Positions 7,499 to 16,134 of a stretch of 64,000 bases of DNA are shown piece by piece. The stretch is taken from positions 62,001-126,000 of the forward strand of contig DASQEH010000052.1 of the NCBI GenBank assembly GCA_035633755.1, given 5' to 3'. Source of the DNA: DASQEH01 sp035633755. GTDB lineage: Bacteria; Actinomycetota; Actinomycetes; Propionibacteriales; Nocardioidaceae. How positions within the stretch are numbered: the first letter of the stretch is position 1; each line of letters begins with the position of its first letter. The position numbers were made by a program, and so were the translations under genes. The notes beneath the pieces are model-generated. The model was not told the DNA's origin. It searched no databases and worked only from the letters and a program-made list of their open reading frames with translations.

Positions 7499-8701
7499 TC
7501 AGCGCCTCGGATGCGCCCATGCAGGGCGGCGATGCGGTGCCTGCCGCAGCGCGGAGCTCAGCGCGTAGTACGCGGGCTTCGGGCGCAGCGCACGGTCGAA
7601 CGGCAGGGGTCGACGGCCCGCGCCGTCGTGGCGGGGGTAGTCCTCCTGCAGCCAGCTGAACCGGTCTGACAGACCGAACGTGACGACGGTCTTGACCGCC
7701 GCAACGTCGAGGGTGACATCGAGGTAACGGCGGTACACGTCGGCGACGGCGCGATCGCGGGCCCGGTGGTCGGCAGCCAACCCGTCGTCGAGGACGTCCA
7801 GCTCGGTGATGTGGACATGGAGCCCACGGTCGGCCACGTCCTGCAGGAAGCTGCGGTAGGACCGGGACGAGAACCGATCGGCGAAGTCCTGCGCCCGCAG
7901 GTGCGCCTGGATGCCGAGCGAGTTCACCGGCACGCCCTGGTCGAGCAGGGAGTCGAGGACCTGCAGGGTCGCGCGGCGGCGGGCGGCCGGGTCCCCCGAC
8001 GAGCTGGCAGTCTCGAGCTCGCTCTCGTTCAGCACCAGGTCGGCCTGCGGGTCGTGCTGCGAGGCGATATGGAAGGACTCCGCGACGTAGCCGGGACCGA
8101 GGGCCTGGTGCCAGGCGGAGTCGGTTCGCAGCCCGTCTCGTCCGCCCGGATCGCTCACCTGGTTGGCCACCACCCAGGCTGCGATGCGTCCGCGATAGCG
8201 ACGAACAACGTCTCGTACGGTGCCGAAGAGCAGTGTGCGAGCCTCGCGCTCCTGCAAGTCGCGCATGTCGTTGGTGGTCCACCCGTCGCCGAAGCCGTTG
8301 TCCCACACCAGATGGGCGCCGAAGACGAGCTGGCGGTTGCGCTCGGCGAACTCGATGACCCGGTCCGCGAACCGGAAGTCGAGCTTGGACCGAGGAGTCT
8401 GCTTGAGCCGGTACCACAGCAGGTCGTCCTCGGTGAAGAGCACCGCTGCCTCGCGTGCGACCAGGTCGCGGTACTCAGGTTCGAGCTGCCAGCTGGCGAC
8501 GGAGGACCCGTACACGACTCCGTTCGCCGCCTGGCGCCACAACGGCTCGTTCAACCGCCCGGTGTTGCTCCCCGCCATGGGGTCGTGGGCGGCTGCCCGG
8601 CTCAGCACTCCCGTCGAGCCGGCACCCGCGATGCCTGCCGCGCCCAGGAGCAGCGAGCGGCGGGCGACCACCGCCCGCGTCGAGGCCCCGTCCGCAGTCA
8701 T
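7499..8701 (-). CDS. Tat-exported GH10-like protein with Gln at the acid/base position
   Basis: 400 residues with a twin-arginine signal (ARRSLLLGAAGIAGAG, about 13-28) and a GH10 (endo-beta-1,4-xylanase) TIM barrel. FGAHLVW (127-133) matches the family's RGHTLVW, and the nucleophile motif HITELD is intact at Glu300. The acid/base motif, normally WDVVNE, reads WVVANQ with Gln181 (codon CAG), so the usual proton donor is missing. It should act outside the membrane. It may be an inactive binding protein, a transglycosylase-like enzyme, or use another residue. It converges on the G1P dehydrogenase gene (21-base gap) and diverges from xylA. A role in surface glycan turnover or in the sugar island is equally possible. 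Confidence 0.82.
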   Translation of the reverse strand: MTADGASTRAVVARRSLLLGAAGIAGAGSTGVLSRAAAHDPMAGSNTGRLNEPLWRQAANGVVYGSSVASWQLEPEYRDLVAREAAVLFTEDDLLWYRLKQTPRSKLDFRFADRVIEFAERNRQLVFGAHLVWDNGFGDGWTTNDMRDLQEREARTLLFGTVRDVVRRYRGRIAAWVVANQVSDPGGRDGLRTDSAWHQALGPGYVAESFHIASQHDPQADLVLNESELETASSSGDPAARRRATLQVLDSLLDQGVPVNSLGIQAHLRAQDFADRFSSRSYRSFLQDVADRGLHVHITELDVLDDGLAADHRARDRAVADVYRRYLDVTLDVAAVKTVVTFGLSDRFSWLQEDYPRHDGAGRRPLPFDRALRPKPAYYALSSALRQAPHRRPAWAHPRR

Positions 8702-8850
8702 CCCGGGACGCTACTCGCTTCGCCCTGGCCGCGTACAGCGCTGGCGGGGACGGCGTCGAGCGAGGGCTCCCCGGCCCTGGTCATCCAACCGCTCTCGGCG
8801 GAGGATGGACTAGTGTTCTGGCCCAGTCACCGAACGGAAGGACTCGAACC

Positions 8851-10041
8851 ATGAGTGAGCTCACGCCGACCCCCGACGACAAGTTCTCCTTCGGGCTGTG
8901 GACGGTGGGATGGCAGGCCCGTGACCCGTTCGGTGATGCCGCCCGCGATGCTGTCGACCCGGTGGAGACGGTGCACCGGTTGGCCGAGCTCGGCGCCTAC
9001 GGCGTGACCTTTCACGATGACGACCTGATTCCGCCCGGCAGCGACGCCAGCGCCCGGGAGTCCACCATCAAGGCGTTCCAGGCGGCCCTGGACGAGACTG
9101 GTCTGGTCGTTCCGATGATGACGACCAACCTGTTCACCCACCCGGTCTTCAAGGATGGCGGCTTCACGAGCAACGACCGACGCGTGCGCAGGTACGCCTT
9201 GCGCAAGGTGATGCGCAACATCGACCTAGCCGCTGAGCTGGGGGCCCAGACCTACGTGTTCTGGGGTGGGCGTGAGGGCTCCGAGGTCGACTCGGCCAAA
9301 GACGTGCAGGCTGCCCTCGACCGATACGCGGAGGGCTTGGACCTGCTGGCCGACTACGTGATCGACAAGGATTACGGACTGCGGTTCGCGGTCGAGCCGA
9401 AGCCCAACGAGCCGCGAGGGGACATCCTGCTGCCGACGGTCGGGCATGCGCTGGCCTTCATCTCGCGGCTCGAGCACGCCGACATGGTCGGCGTCAACCC
9501 TGAGGTCGGCCATGAGCAGATGTCGAACCTCAACTTCGTGCATGCCATCGCCCAGGCCCTGTGGCAGGGCAAGCTGTTCCACATCGACCTCAACGGCCAG
9601 CACGGGCCGAAGTTCGACCAGGACCTCGTCTTCGGTCACGGAGACCTGATCAGCGCATTCGGACTGGTCGACCTGCTCGAGCACGGTGGGCCCAACGGCG
9701 GGCCGAGCTACGACGGCCCCCGGCACTTCGACTACAAGCCGCTGCGCACGGAGGACATGCGAGGGGTCTGGGACTCCGCGGCTGCGAACATGCGAACCTA
9801 CTTGCTGCTCAGGGAGCGGGCGGCGGCCTTCCGGGCCGACCCCGAGGTTCAGGAGGCGCTTGCAGAGGCACGGGTCGCGGATCTGCGTACCCCCACGCTG
9901 GCGGAGGGCGAGTCGTACTCGGACCTGCTCGCTGATCGGTCGGCCTTCGAGGACTTCGAGCTGGAGCCGATCGCCAAGCGCGGCTATGGCTTCGGCCGAG
10001 TCGACCAGCTCGCCATCGAACATCTGCTCGGCGCCCGGTAG
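8851..10041 (+). CDS. xylA: Xylose isomerase
   Basis: 396 residues of the actinobacterial xylose/glucose isomerase type, starting at ATG 8851 after AAGGA (8838-8842). Active-site elements visible are TFHDDDLIPPG (catalytic His and Asp), VEPKPNE (metal Glu and the catalytic Lys), NPEVGHEQM, and DLNGQ...PKFDQDL (metal Asp residues). It interconverts D-xylose and D-xylulose in the cytoplasm, or glucose/fructose. No xylulokinase is next to it. It lies divergent from the GH10-like gene across 149 bases and converges 2 bases from the HAD phosphatase. Longer upstream in-frame sequence is antisense to the GH10 gene and was rejected. Confidence 0.95.
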   Translation: MSELTPTPDDKFSFGLWTVGWQARDPFGDAARDAVDPVETVHRLAELGAYGVTFHDDDLIPPGSDASARESTIKAFQAALDETGLVVPMMTTNLFTHPVFKDGGFTSNDRRVRRYALRKVMRNIDLAAELGAQTYVFWGGREGSEVDSAKDVQAALDRYAEGLDLLADYVIDKDYGLRFAVEPKPNEPRGDILLPTVGHALAFISRLEHADMVGVNPEVGHEQMSNLNFVHAIAQALWQGKLFHIDLNGQHGPKFDQDLVFGHGDLISAFGLVDLLEHGGPNGGPSYDGPRHFDYKPLRTEDMRGVWDSAAANMRTYLLLRERAAAFRADPEVQEALAEARVADLRTPTLAEGESYSDLLADRSAFEDFELEPIAKRGYGFGRVDQLAIEHLLGAR

Positions 10042-10043
10042 CC

Positions 10044-10754
10044 CTAGTCGGGCGACCCGCCTGCAGAATCGCGGCTGAGCACCGAAGTCTGCGGGATGTG
10101 CAGCCCGTTGTCCCAGCGCAGTGACGTGAGGTCCCGCACCACGATGTCGGCGTCCGTACTCAGCGCCCGACTGCCCACGCCCACAACGTTGCCTACGCGA
10201 GCTCGTCGGCCCGCCTCGACGCCGGTACGGCTGTCCTCCATCACGATGGCGTCGGCCGCGGCGACGCCCAGCGCCGCTGCTGCGGCGAGGTAGCCCTCCG
10301 GGTCCGGCTTGCCTGCCGCGACGTCGTCGGCGCTGACGAGCACCGGCGGTGGGTCGATGCCGGCAGCCTGGAGCCGTGCCCTGGCCAGGGCCCTGCGGCC
10401 CGATGTCACCACCGCCCAGCGCGAGGACGGCATGGAGGCGACCAGCTCGCGGGCACCCGCTATCTCGGTTGCTGTCCCCGCGTCCTCGAGCTCGTACGAG
10501 TCGATCGCCGACAAGGCCGCGGCTTGATCGTCCGGGGGGATCAACAGGGCCACGGTGTCGGTGGTGCGGCGGCCGTGCACGGTCTCGATCACGCGATCGG
10601 GGTCCAGCCCGTACTCGAGGGCCCACCGGGTCCAGGACCGGTCGACGCTGGAGTCCGAGTCGACGAGGACTCCGTCGCAGTCGAACAAGATCACGCTGGC
10701 CGGTACGAGGTGAGAATCCACCGCGTGCACCTCCCGTCCGCTTCTGGGTGACAT
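10044..10754 (-). CDS. HAD family sugar phosphatase / phosphoglucomutase-like
   Basis: 236 residues of HAD subfamily I. Motif I is FDCDGVLVDSD (about 24-34), motif II VVTSG (about 115-119), the motif III Lys is in AGKPDPEGY (about 146-154), and motif IV VMEDSRTGVEAG (about 171-182). The cap domain resembles beta-phosphoglucomutase/2-deoxyglucose-6-phosphatase proteins. The fourth residue of motif I is a Gly-preceding Asp, which fits a phosphatase or mutase. In E. coli the comparable ycj locus includes a beta-phosphoglucomutase, YcjU. It is cytoplasmic and monocistronic, convergent with xylA. A sugar-phosphate substrate is likely but unproven. Confidence 0.83.
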   Translation of the reverse strand: MSPRSGREVHAVDSHLVPASVILFDCDGVLVDSDSSVDRSWTRWALEYGLDPDRVIETVHGRRTTDTVALLIPPDDQAAALSAIDSYELEDAGTATEIAGARELVASMPSSRWAVVTSGRRALARARLQAAGIDPPPVLVSADDVAAGKPDPEGYLAAAAALGVAAADAIVMEDSRTGVEAGRRARVGNVVGVGSRALSTDADIVVRDLTSLRWDNGLHIPQTSVLSRDSAGGSPD

Positions 10755-10857
10755 TGCGGCTGCACGAGCGCCCCGTCAGAATGCAGTGCGCACTCCACCG
10801 TGCGACCGTGTGCGCAGGCGCCATCTGCGCGGGACCGCGATCAGAAAGGTACAACCT

Positions 10858-11526
10858 ATGCAGGACTCCACCAGCCGGCGGGCGCTGGTCGTGCGCGGAG
10901 GCTGGGAAGGCCATGTTCCGGTCGAGGCCACCGAGCGGTTCATCCCCTTCCTCGAGAGTCAGGGCTTCGAGGTCGAGGTCCGAGAGGACCTCGAGGTGTA
11001 CACCGATGCCGATCGGCTGCGCGAGACCGACTTGATCGTGCAGTGCTGGACTCAGGGGACCGCAACGGATGAGCAGGTGAACGGGCTGTCGGCGGCGGTA
11101 CGAGCGGGAACCGGACTCGCAGGTTGGCACGGCGGGATCGTTGACAGCTTCAGAGCCTCTCCCGACTACTTGCACCTCACCGGAGGGCAGTGGGCAGCCC
11201 ACCCGGGAGGGTTCGTCGAGCATGAAGTCGTCGTGGTTCCCGAGCGGGCGGACCACCCCATCGTCGCCGGGCTGGACCGCTGGCAGCTCAACACCGAGCA
11301 GTACTGGACGCTCACCGACGGCATCAACGACGTGCTGGCCACCAGCAGGTTCCTCGCTGGGCCGGACACGCCGTGGCAGCAGGACATGACTGCTCCGGCC
11401 GTCTGGACGCGTCTGTGGGGACAAGGCCGCATCTTCGTGTCCACCATCGGACACAAGCTCGAAGACCTCGACGTCCCCGACGTCCGGGTGCTCACCGAGC
11501 GCGGGTTGCTCTGGGCCAGCCGATGA
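10858..11526 (+). CDS. ThuA-like domain protein
   Basis: 222 residues, ATG at 10858 after GAAAGG (10844-10849). The whole length matches the ThuA (trehalose utilisation) fold, a glutamine-amidotransferase-like domain: RALVVRGGWEGH at the N-terminus, GTGLAGWHGG near residue 82, and FVSTIGHKLEDL near 192. ThuA proteins recur beside Gfo/Idh oxidoreductases in 3-keto-disaccharide and related sugar pathways, and their catalytic role is poorly defined. The nucleoside hydrolase gene follows 13 bases downstream and is probably co-transcribed. It is cytoplasmic. Confidence 0.85.
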   Translation: MQDSTSRRALVVRGGWEGHVPVEATERFIPFLESQGFEVEVREDLEVYTDADRLRETDLIVQCWTQGTATDEQVNGLSAAVRAGTGLAGWHGGIVDSFRASPDYLHLTGGQWAAHPGGFVEHEVVVVPERADHPIVAGLDRWQLNTEQYWTLTDGINDVLATSRFLAGPDTPWQQDMTAPAVWTRLWGQGRIFVSTIGHKLEDLDVPDVRVLTERGLLWASR

Positions 11527-11539
11527 GCGTGGAATAACG

Positions 11540-12514
11540 ATGAGACGCATCCTGCTCGACACCGACCTGGCCATGGGAGCTCCGGGCTCCGACATCGACG
11601 ACGGCTTCGCGCTGGCGCTCGCGCTGGCCGATCCGGACCTGTCGGTCGACCTCGTGACGACAGTCGGTGGGAACACTGACGTCGACACCGCCACGCGACT
11701 GTCGCGGGAACTGCTGGAGCGGCTGGGACATGCCGACGTGCCGGTGGCGCGCGGCTCTGCCGCCCCCGTGGTGCCGCGGAGGTCGCGCGGGATGCTGGGG
11801 CATGACTTGTCGGGCAGCAACGCCGAACCGGCCGCCGTACCTGCTCAAGGCTCGGTGCCCGGCCACGCTGCCGTCCACCTCGCCGCCCGGGTCATGGCGG
11901 AGCCCGGTGAGCTGACCATCGTGGCCATCGGCCCGCTGACCAACGTCGCCCTCGCCTTGGCTCTCGAGCCGGCGCTCGCTACCGCCGTGCGCGAGATCGT
12001 CGTGATGGGCGGCGTCTTCCTCCAGCACACGAACCGAGTCGGCATGCCGGGCGAGTTCAACATCTGGTGCGACCCGGACGCGGCCGCGGCGGTCCTCGCC
12101 AGCGGAGCTCCGCTGCGCTTCGTCGGGCTGGACGTGACCGTGCAGGTACGCCTGACTCGGGCGCACGCCGACTCGATGGCGTCGGCCGGTGGGCGGTTCG
12201 GCACGCTGGCCGCACAAAGCACGCATGGCTGGATAGACCACATCGAGAAGACGATTCCCGGCGACGAAGCGGAGCATGGCAGCTGCGCGATGCACGACCC
12301 GCTCGCCGTCGCGGTCGTGAACCGACCTGACCTGGTGGAGTGGAGGCGGGCACACGTCGAGGTCGAGACATCGAGCGAGGTGACCCGTGGCGTCATGGTT
12401 GCCGATCTGCTGACGTCGGACCATCCTCCGGAGCCGAACTGCTCCATCGCCACGGCCGTCGACAGCGACGCATTCCTTGAGTTGTTCCTCGGCCACCTGT
12501 CGCGCCTGCCGTGA
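11540..12514 (+). CDS. Inosine/uridine-preferring nucleoside hydrolase family protein
   Basis: 324 residues of the IUNH family. The N-terminal calcium-binding Asp cluster is present but interrupted: DTD at 7-9 and DIDD at 18-21, compared with the compact DTDPGxDD of classical enzymes. The central NVALAL and VVMGG regions and the later Asp in MHDPLAVA (about 254-261), the calcium ligand near the C-terminus, are present. The family hydrolyses N-glycosidic bonds of ribosides; the altered loop suggests a different ribose-like or N-glycoside substrate. It follows the ThuA gene by 13 bases and ends at a strong hairpin. Confidence 0.87.
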   Translation: MRRILLDTDLAMGAPGSDIDDGFALALALADPDLSVDLVTTVGGNTDVDTATRLSRELLERLGHADVPVARGSAAPVVPRRSRGMLGHDLSGSNAEPAAVPAQGSVPGHAAVHLAARVMAEPGELTIVAIGPLTNVALALALEPALATAVREIVVMGGVFLQHTNRVGMPGEFNIWCDPDAAAAVLASGAPLRFVGLDVTVQVRLTRAHADSMASAGGRFGTLAAQSTHGWIDHIEKTIPGDEAEHGSCAMHDPLAVAVVNRPDLVEWRRAHVEVETSSEVTRGVMVADLLTSDHPPEPNCSIATAVDSDAFLELFLGHLSRLP

Positions 12515-12519
12515 GCGCA

Positions 12520-12553
12520 GGGAGGCTGTGGTTGCAGATGTCCACAGCCTCCC
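12520..12553 (+). terminator. Strong hairpin terminator, 12-bp perfect stem
   Basis: GGGAGGCTGTGG (12520-12531) pairs perfectly with CCACAGCCTCCC (12542-12553) around a 10-base loop, 5 bases after the nucleoside hydrolase stop. No T-tract follows. It separates the ThuA/nucleoside-hydrolase unit from the next promoter. Confidence 0.75.
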
Positions 12554-12562
12554 CTAGCGTGC

Positions 12563-12576
12563 GGACATCGATTTGG
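12563..12576. promoter_or_regulatory. Candidate LacI operator upstream of Gfo/Idh gene
   Basis: The 14 bases GGACATCGATTTGG match 11 of 14 positions of the palindrome CCAAATCGATTTGG inferred from the sites at 21181 and 22205. It lies 57 bases upstream of the GTG start at 12633. The function is inferred from recurrence beside a LacI gene. Confidence 0.45.
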
Positions 12577-12632
12577 CACGGACGATTCCGGTCAAAGTGT
12601 GGCCCATACTCAATCGCCTGGAGGGGCAGCCT

Positions 12633-13829
12633 GTGACGCAGACCGAGTTGAGCACGGACAAGCCCACCCTGGCGGTCGCCATGATCGGATACGCGTTCAT
12701 GGGCGCGGCCCACGCCCAGGCCTGGCGCACTGCGCACCGCTTCTTCGACCTCCCCGCTGTCCCCGAGGTGAGGGTCATCTGCGGCAGATCCGCCGAGTCC
12801 ACCGCTGCGGCGGCCCAAAGGTTCGGCTGCTCCTCGTGGATGACGGACTGGCGTGAGGTACTCCAGCGTGACGACATCGACGTCATCGACATCTGCACTC
12901 CGGGGGACACCCATCGCGACATAGCGCTGGCCGCCCTCGAGGCCGGAAAGCACGTCCTCTGCGAGAAGCCACTCGCCAACACGGTTGCCGAGGCGGAGGA
13001 GATGACGGCTGCGGCGCAAGCAGCTGCACAGCGCGGTGTGCTGTCGTCGGTGGGCTTCAACTACCGGCGGGTTCCTGCGATCGCTCTCGCCCGCCGGCAC
13101 ATCGCTGACGGCCGGCTCGGGACGATCCACCACGTCCGTGCGCAGTACCTGCAGGACTGGATCGTGGACCCCGACTTTCCCCTCGTCTGGAGACTGCAGA
13201 AGGACAAGGCCGGCTCGGGCGCCCTTGGCGACATCGGTGCTCACATCATCGACCTGGCGTACTTCCTCACCGACCAGCGACTCCTGGGGGTGTCGGCCAT
13301 GCTCGACACCTTCGTGAAGACCCGCCCGCTCCCCGAGGCCGCCTCTGGCCTCAGTGGCAGCAGCAGCGGCCAGGAGCGAGGAGACGTCACGGTGGACGAC
13401 GCCGCCGCGTTCTTCGGCCGAATGGACGGCGGTGCCTTCGCGACCTTCGAGGCGACTCGGTTCGCCACTGGGCGCAAGAACGCCATAAGAATCGAGGTGA
13501 ACGGGTCGCAAGGCAGCCTCGCGTTCGACTTCGAGTCGATGAACGAGCTGCTCGTGTACGACGGCACGGTCCCCGCGGCCGACGCCGGCTTCCGTCGTCT
13601 CCTCGTCACCGAGCCGGAGCATCCGTATATGGACTCCTGGTGGCCTCCGGGACACGGCCTCGGCTACGAGCACACGTTCACCCACGAGATCGCGGACTTC
13701 GTACGCGCGGTGGCAACCGGCACCGCGCCGTCACCGTCTTTCGCCGACGGCCTGGCCGTCCAGCGCGTGCTGGACGCCGTCGAGCAGTCGTCGCTATCCA
13801 ACTCGCAATGGACACCGATTCCGGGCTGA
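12633..13829 (+). CDS. Gfo/Idh/MocA family oxidoreductase (first)
   Basis: 398 residues from GTG 12633, chosen because GGAGGGG lies at 12620-12626 with ideal spacing; the alternative TTG at 12573 has no such site. The Rossmann segment AMIGYAFMGAAHAQAW follows near residue 15, then VDVIDICTPGDTH and the family motif GKHVLCEKPLA with its catalytic Lys near residue 112. The C-terminal half is the typical GFO_IDH_MocA substrate-binding domain, including DIGAHIIDLAYF. Members oxidise sugar or inositol hydroxyls with tightly held NAD(P). It leads a run of seven same-strand genes up to 20074. Confidence 0.92.
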   Translation: MTQTELSTDKPTLAVAMIGYAFMGAAHAQAWRTAHRFFDLPAVPEVRVICGRSAESTAAAAQRFGCSSWMTDWREVLQRDDIDVIDICTPGDTHRDIALAALEAGKHVLCEKPLANTVAEAEEMTAAAQAAAQRGVLSSVGFNYRRVPAIALARRHIADGRLGTIHHVRAQYLQDWIVDPDFPLVWRLQKDKAGSGALGDIGAHIIDLAYFLTDQRLLGVSAMLDTFVKTRPLPEAASGLSGSSSGQERGDVTVDDAAAFFGRMDGGAFATFEATRFATGRKNAIRIEVNGSQGSLAFDFESMNELLVYDGTVPAADAGFRRLLVTEPEHPYMDSWWPPGHGLGYEHTFTHEIADFVRAVATGTAPSPSFADGLAVQRVLDAVEQSSLSNSQWTPIPG

Positions 13830-13879
13830 CATCGGCGCACACCACTCGCCGACATCCCGGACAACGCTGAGGAGAGCCC

Positions 13880-14887
13880 ATGCCACGACCAGTCACCCTG
13901 TTCACGGGTCAGTTCGCCGACCTGCCCTTCGTCGAGATTTGCCGGATGGCCGCCGAGTGGGGCTACGACGGGCTGGAGATCGCATGCTGGGGGGACCACT
14001 TCGACGTCGACCGGGCTGTGAACGACGACGGCTACGTCAAGGAACGACGGGAGATCCTCGACTCCCACGGACTCAGCGTCTTCGCCATCTCGTGCCACCT
14101 CACCGGCCAGGCGGTCTGCGACCATCCCATCGATGAACGCCATCAAGGCATCCTGCCGAGCCGGATCTGGGGGGACGGCGAGCCAGAGGGCGTTCGCTCG
14201 CGTGCTGCAGAGGAGATCAAGAACACCGCGCGTGCGGCCGCAGCGCTCGGCGTCGACACAGTCATCGGATTCACGGGGTCGTCGATCTGGCACACCGTGG
14301 CGATGTTCCCGCCGGTGCCGCCCAGCATGATCGAGCGGGGATACGCGGACTTCGCTGACAGGTGGAACCCGATCCTCGACGTGTTCGACGAGGTCGGGGT
14401 GCGGTTCGCGCACGAGGTGCACCCCAGTGAGATCGCGTACGACTACTGGACGACCTCACGCACCCTTGAGGCCATCGGACACCGGCCGGCCTTCGGGCTC
14501 AACTTCGACCCCAGCCATTTCGTCTGGCAGGACCTCGACCCCATGGACTTCCTCTGGGACTTCCAGGACCGGATCTACCACGTGGACTGCAAGGAGTCGG
14601 TGAAGAGGCTGAACGGCCGCAACGGCCGGCTGTCGTCACACCTGCCGTGGGGAGACCCACGCCGCGGCTGGGACTTCGTGTCGACCGGCCACGGTGACGT
14701 GCCGTGGGAGCCGGTGTTCAGGATGCTCAACTCGATCGGCTACTCCGGTCCGATCAGCGTGGAATGGGAGGACGCGGGCATGGACCGCAGCGTCGGCGCC
14801 CCCGACGCGCTGGCCTTCGTACGGCGGCTCACCGAGATCGAGCCGCCGGCGGCATCGTTCGACGCTGCCTTCTCCTCCGGGAACTGA
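13880..14887 (+). CDS. Sugar phosphate isomerase/epimerase (AP endonuclease 2 fold)
   Basis: 335 residues of the xylose-isomerase-like TIM-barrel family. It starts at ATG 13880 after GAGGAGAG (13869-13876). Metal-site residues are visible in FAHEVHPSEIAYDY (about 175-188; Glu and His), GLNFDPSHF (about 207-215; Asp, His), YHVDCKES (about 233-240; Asp, Lys) and VEWED near 294-298 (Glu). Proteins of this type next to Gfo/Idh enzymes act on keto-sugars; E. coli YcjR is a 3-keto-gulosides epimerase. It lies 50 bases downstream of one Gfo/Idh gene and 49 bases upstream of another. Confidence 0.9.
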   Translation: MPRPVTLFTGQFADLPFVEICRMAAEWGYDGLEIACWGDHFDVDRAVNDDGYVKERREILDSHGLSVFAISCHLTGQAVCDHPIDERHQGILPSRIWGDGEPEGVRSRAAEEIKNTARAAAALGVDTVIGFTGSSIWHTVAMFPPVPPSMIERGYADFADRWNPILDVFDEVGVRFAHEVHPSEIAYDYWTTSRTLEAIGHRPAFGLNFDPSHFVWQDLDPMDFLWDFQDRIYHVDCKESVKRLNGRNGRLSSHLPWGDPRRGWDFVSTGHGDVPWEPVFRMLNSIGYSGPISVEWEDAGMDRSVGAPDALAFVRRLTEIEPPAASFDAAFSSGN

Positions 14888-14936
14888 CGTCGGGACAACC
14901 GTTCCGCGTTCGCCACAACCCTCTGAAAGGAACACC

Positions 14937-16007
14937 TTGACCCAGCTCCGCGTGGGTGTCATCGGCCTCGGTGAGGTGGCGCAGATCGTGCATCTGCCCG
15001 TCCTGCAGTCGTTGCCGGAGCGGTATGAAGTAACTGCCCTGTGCGACATCTCACCGGGACTGCTGCAGCGGGTCGGTGACAAGCACGGCGTGCGGAGTCG
15101 CTACGGCGACGCGGCCTCCATGCTCGATGCGGAGGACCTCGACTGTGTGCTCGTCCTCAACAGTGACGAGTACCACGCCGAGTGCGTCATCGAGGCGGTG
15201 AAACGAGACGTCCACGTCATGGTCGAGAAGCCGATGTGCCTGAGCCCGCGTGAGGCGGAGGCCATCATCGCCGCCCGCGACGCCTCCGGTGTCCAGGTGA
15301 TGGTCGGGTACATGCGGCGCTTCGCGCCGGCCTTCACCCAAGCGGCTGAGCAGGTGTCTGCTCTCGGCGGGATCACCTACGCTCGAGTCCACGACATCAT
15401 CGGGCAGAACCGCCTGATCATCGACCAGACGTCGACGGTGGACCGACCGGACGACCTCACGCAAGCGATGATGGAGGAGCGGTGGACCCGTGGGCGGCGC
15501 CTGGTCCAGGAGGCGCTCGGCGATGTGCCCGACGTGCTCGCCTCGACGTACCGGCTGCTGTGCGGCCTGGGAAGCCACGACCTGTCTGCCATGCGGGAGC
15601 TGCTGGGGAAGCCCCGCGGTGTCGTGTCGGCGCGGCAGTGGCGCAATGGGGGCTTCATCGTGGCGCTGCTGGAGTACGACGACTACTTCGTCACGTATGA
15701 GACCGGGGTCGACCAGCAGCTACGTTTCGACGCCCACATCGAGGTGTTCGGGGAGTCCGGCTCGGTACGGGTGCAGTACGACACCCCCTATGTTCGCCAT
15801 CTGCCGACGTACATGGTCACCGACGAGACCGTGGGTGACGCCTACACCCAGACGGTGACGCGTCCGCACCTCAAGGACCCGTACACGTGGGAGCTCGAGC
15901 ACTTCCACGACGTCGCCACCGGCGGCGGAGCGGTCAAGACGGACCCCGAGGACTTCGTGGAAGACCTGGACCTGTTTGCCGAGCTGATCCGGGCCATGGG
16001 CACCTGA
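14937..16007 (+). CDS. Gfo/Idh/MocA family oxidoreductase (second)
   Basis: 356 residues from TTG 14937, supported by GAAAGGA at 14925-14931. The N-terminus VGVIGLGEVAQIVHLPVLQ is the Rossmann loop. The catalytic Lys lies in DVHVMVEKPMCLSP near residue 95, and the C-terminal domain contains LLCGLGSHDLSAMREL near 205-220, carrying the usual substrate-side His. It differs clearly from the upstream paralog at 12633, so the two probably act on different steps or substrates. In-frame sequence upstream of 14937 overlaps the isomerase gene and was rejected. It is cytoplasmic. Confidence 0.91.
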   Translation: MTQLRVGVIGLGEVAQIVHLPVLQSLPERYEVTALCDISPGLLQRVGDKHGVRSRYGDAASMLDAEDLDCVLVLNSDEYHAECVIEAVKRDVHVMVEKPMCLSPREAEAIIAARDASGVQVMVGYMRRFAPAFTQAAEQVSALGGITYARVHDIIGQNRLIIDQTSTVDRPDDLTQAMMEERWTRGRRLVQEALGDVPDVLASTYRLLCGLGSHDLSAMRELLGKPRGVVSARQWRNGGFIVALLEYDDYFVTYETGVDQQLRFDAHIEVFGESGSVRVQYDTPYVRHLPTYMVTDETVGDAYTQTVTRPHLKDPYTWELEHFHDVATGGGAVKTDPEDFVEDLDLFAELIRAMGT

Positions 16008-16134
16008 TTGCCGAACATACGTCGAGCGCTCCAGAAGATAGGCGCCGCGGACCTCGGGGAGCAGCCGTAGCCTGGCGGCATCGAGTGCGGCGGCAGTCGG
16101 GCTCACGACGAACGTCAGAGAAAGGACAGCCGAG

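Noticed and set aside
9226..11820. Long minus-strand open frame of over 860 codons
   Set aside because: It lies antisense to xylA, ThuA and nucleoside-hydrolase genes, is rich in Arg/Gly/Pro, and matches no family; GC-rich codon bias keeps the opposite strand open.
12573..12632. TTG start giving a 20-residue longer first Gfo/Idh protein
   Set aside because: The codon overlaps the candidate operator and lacks a ribosome-binding site, while GTG 12633 has GGAGGGG in place.
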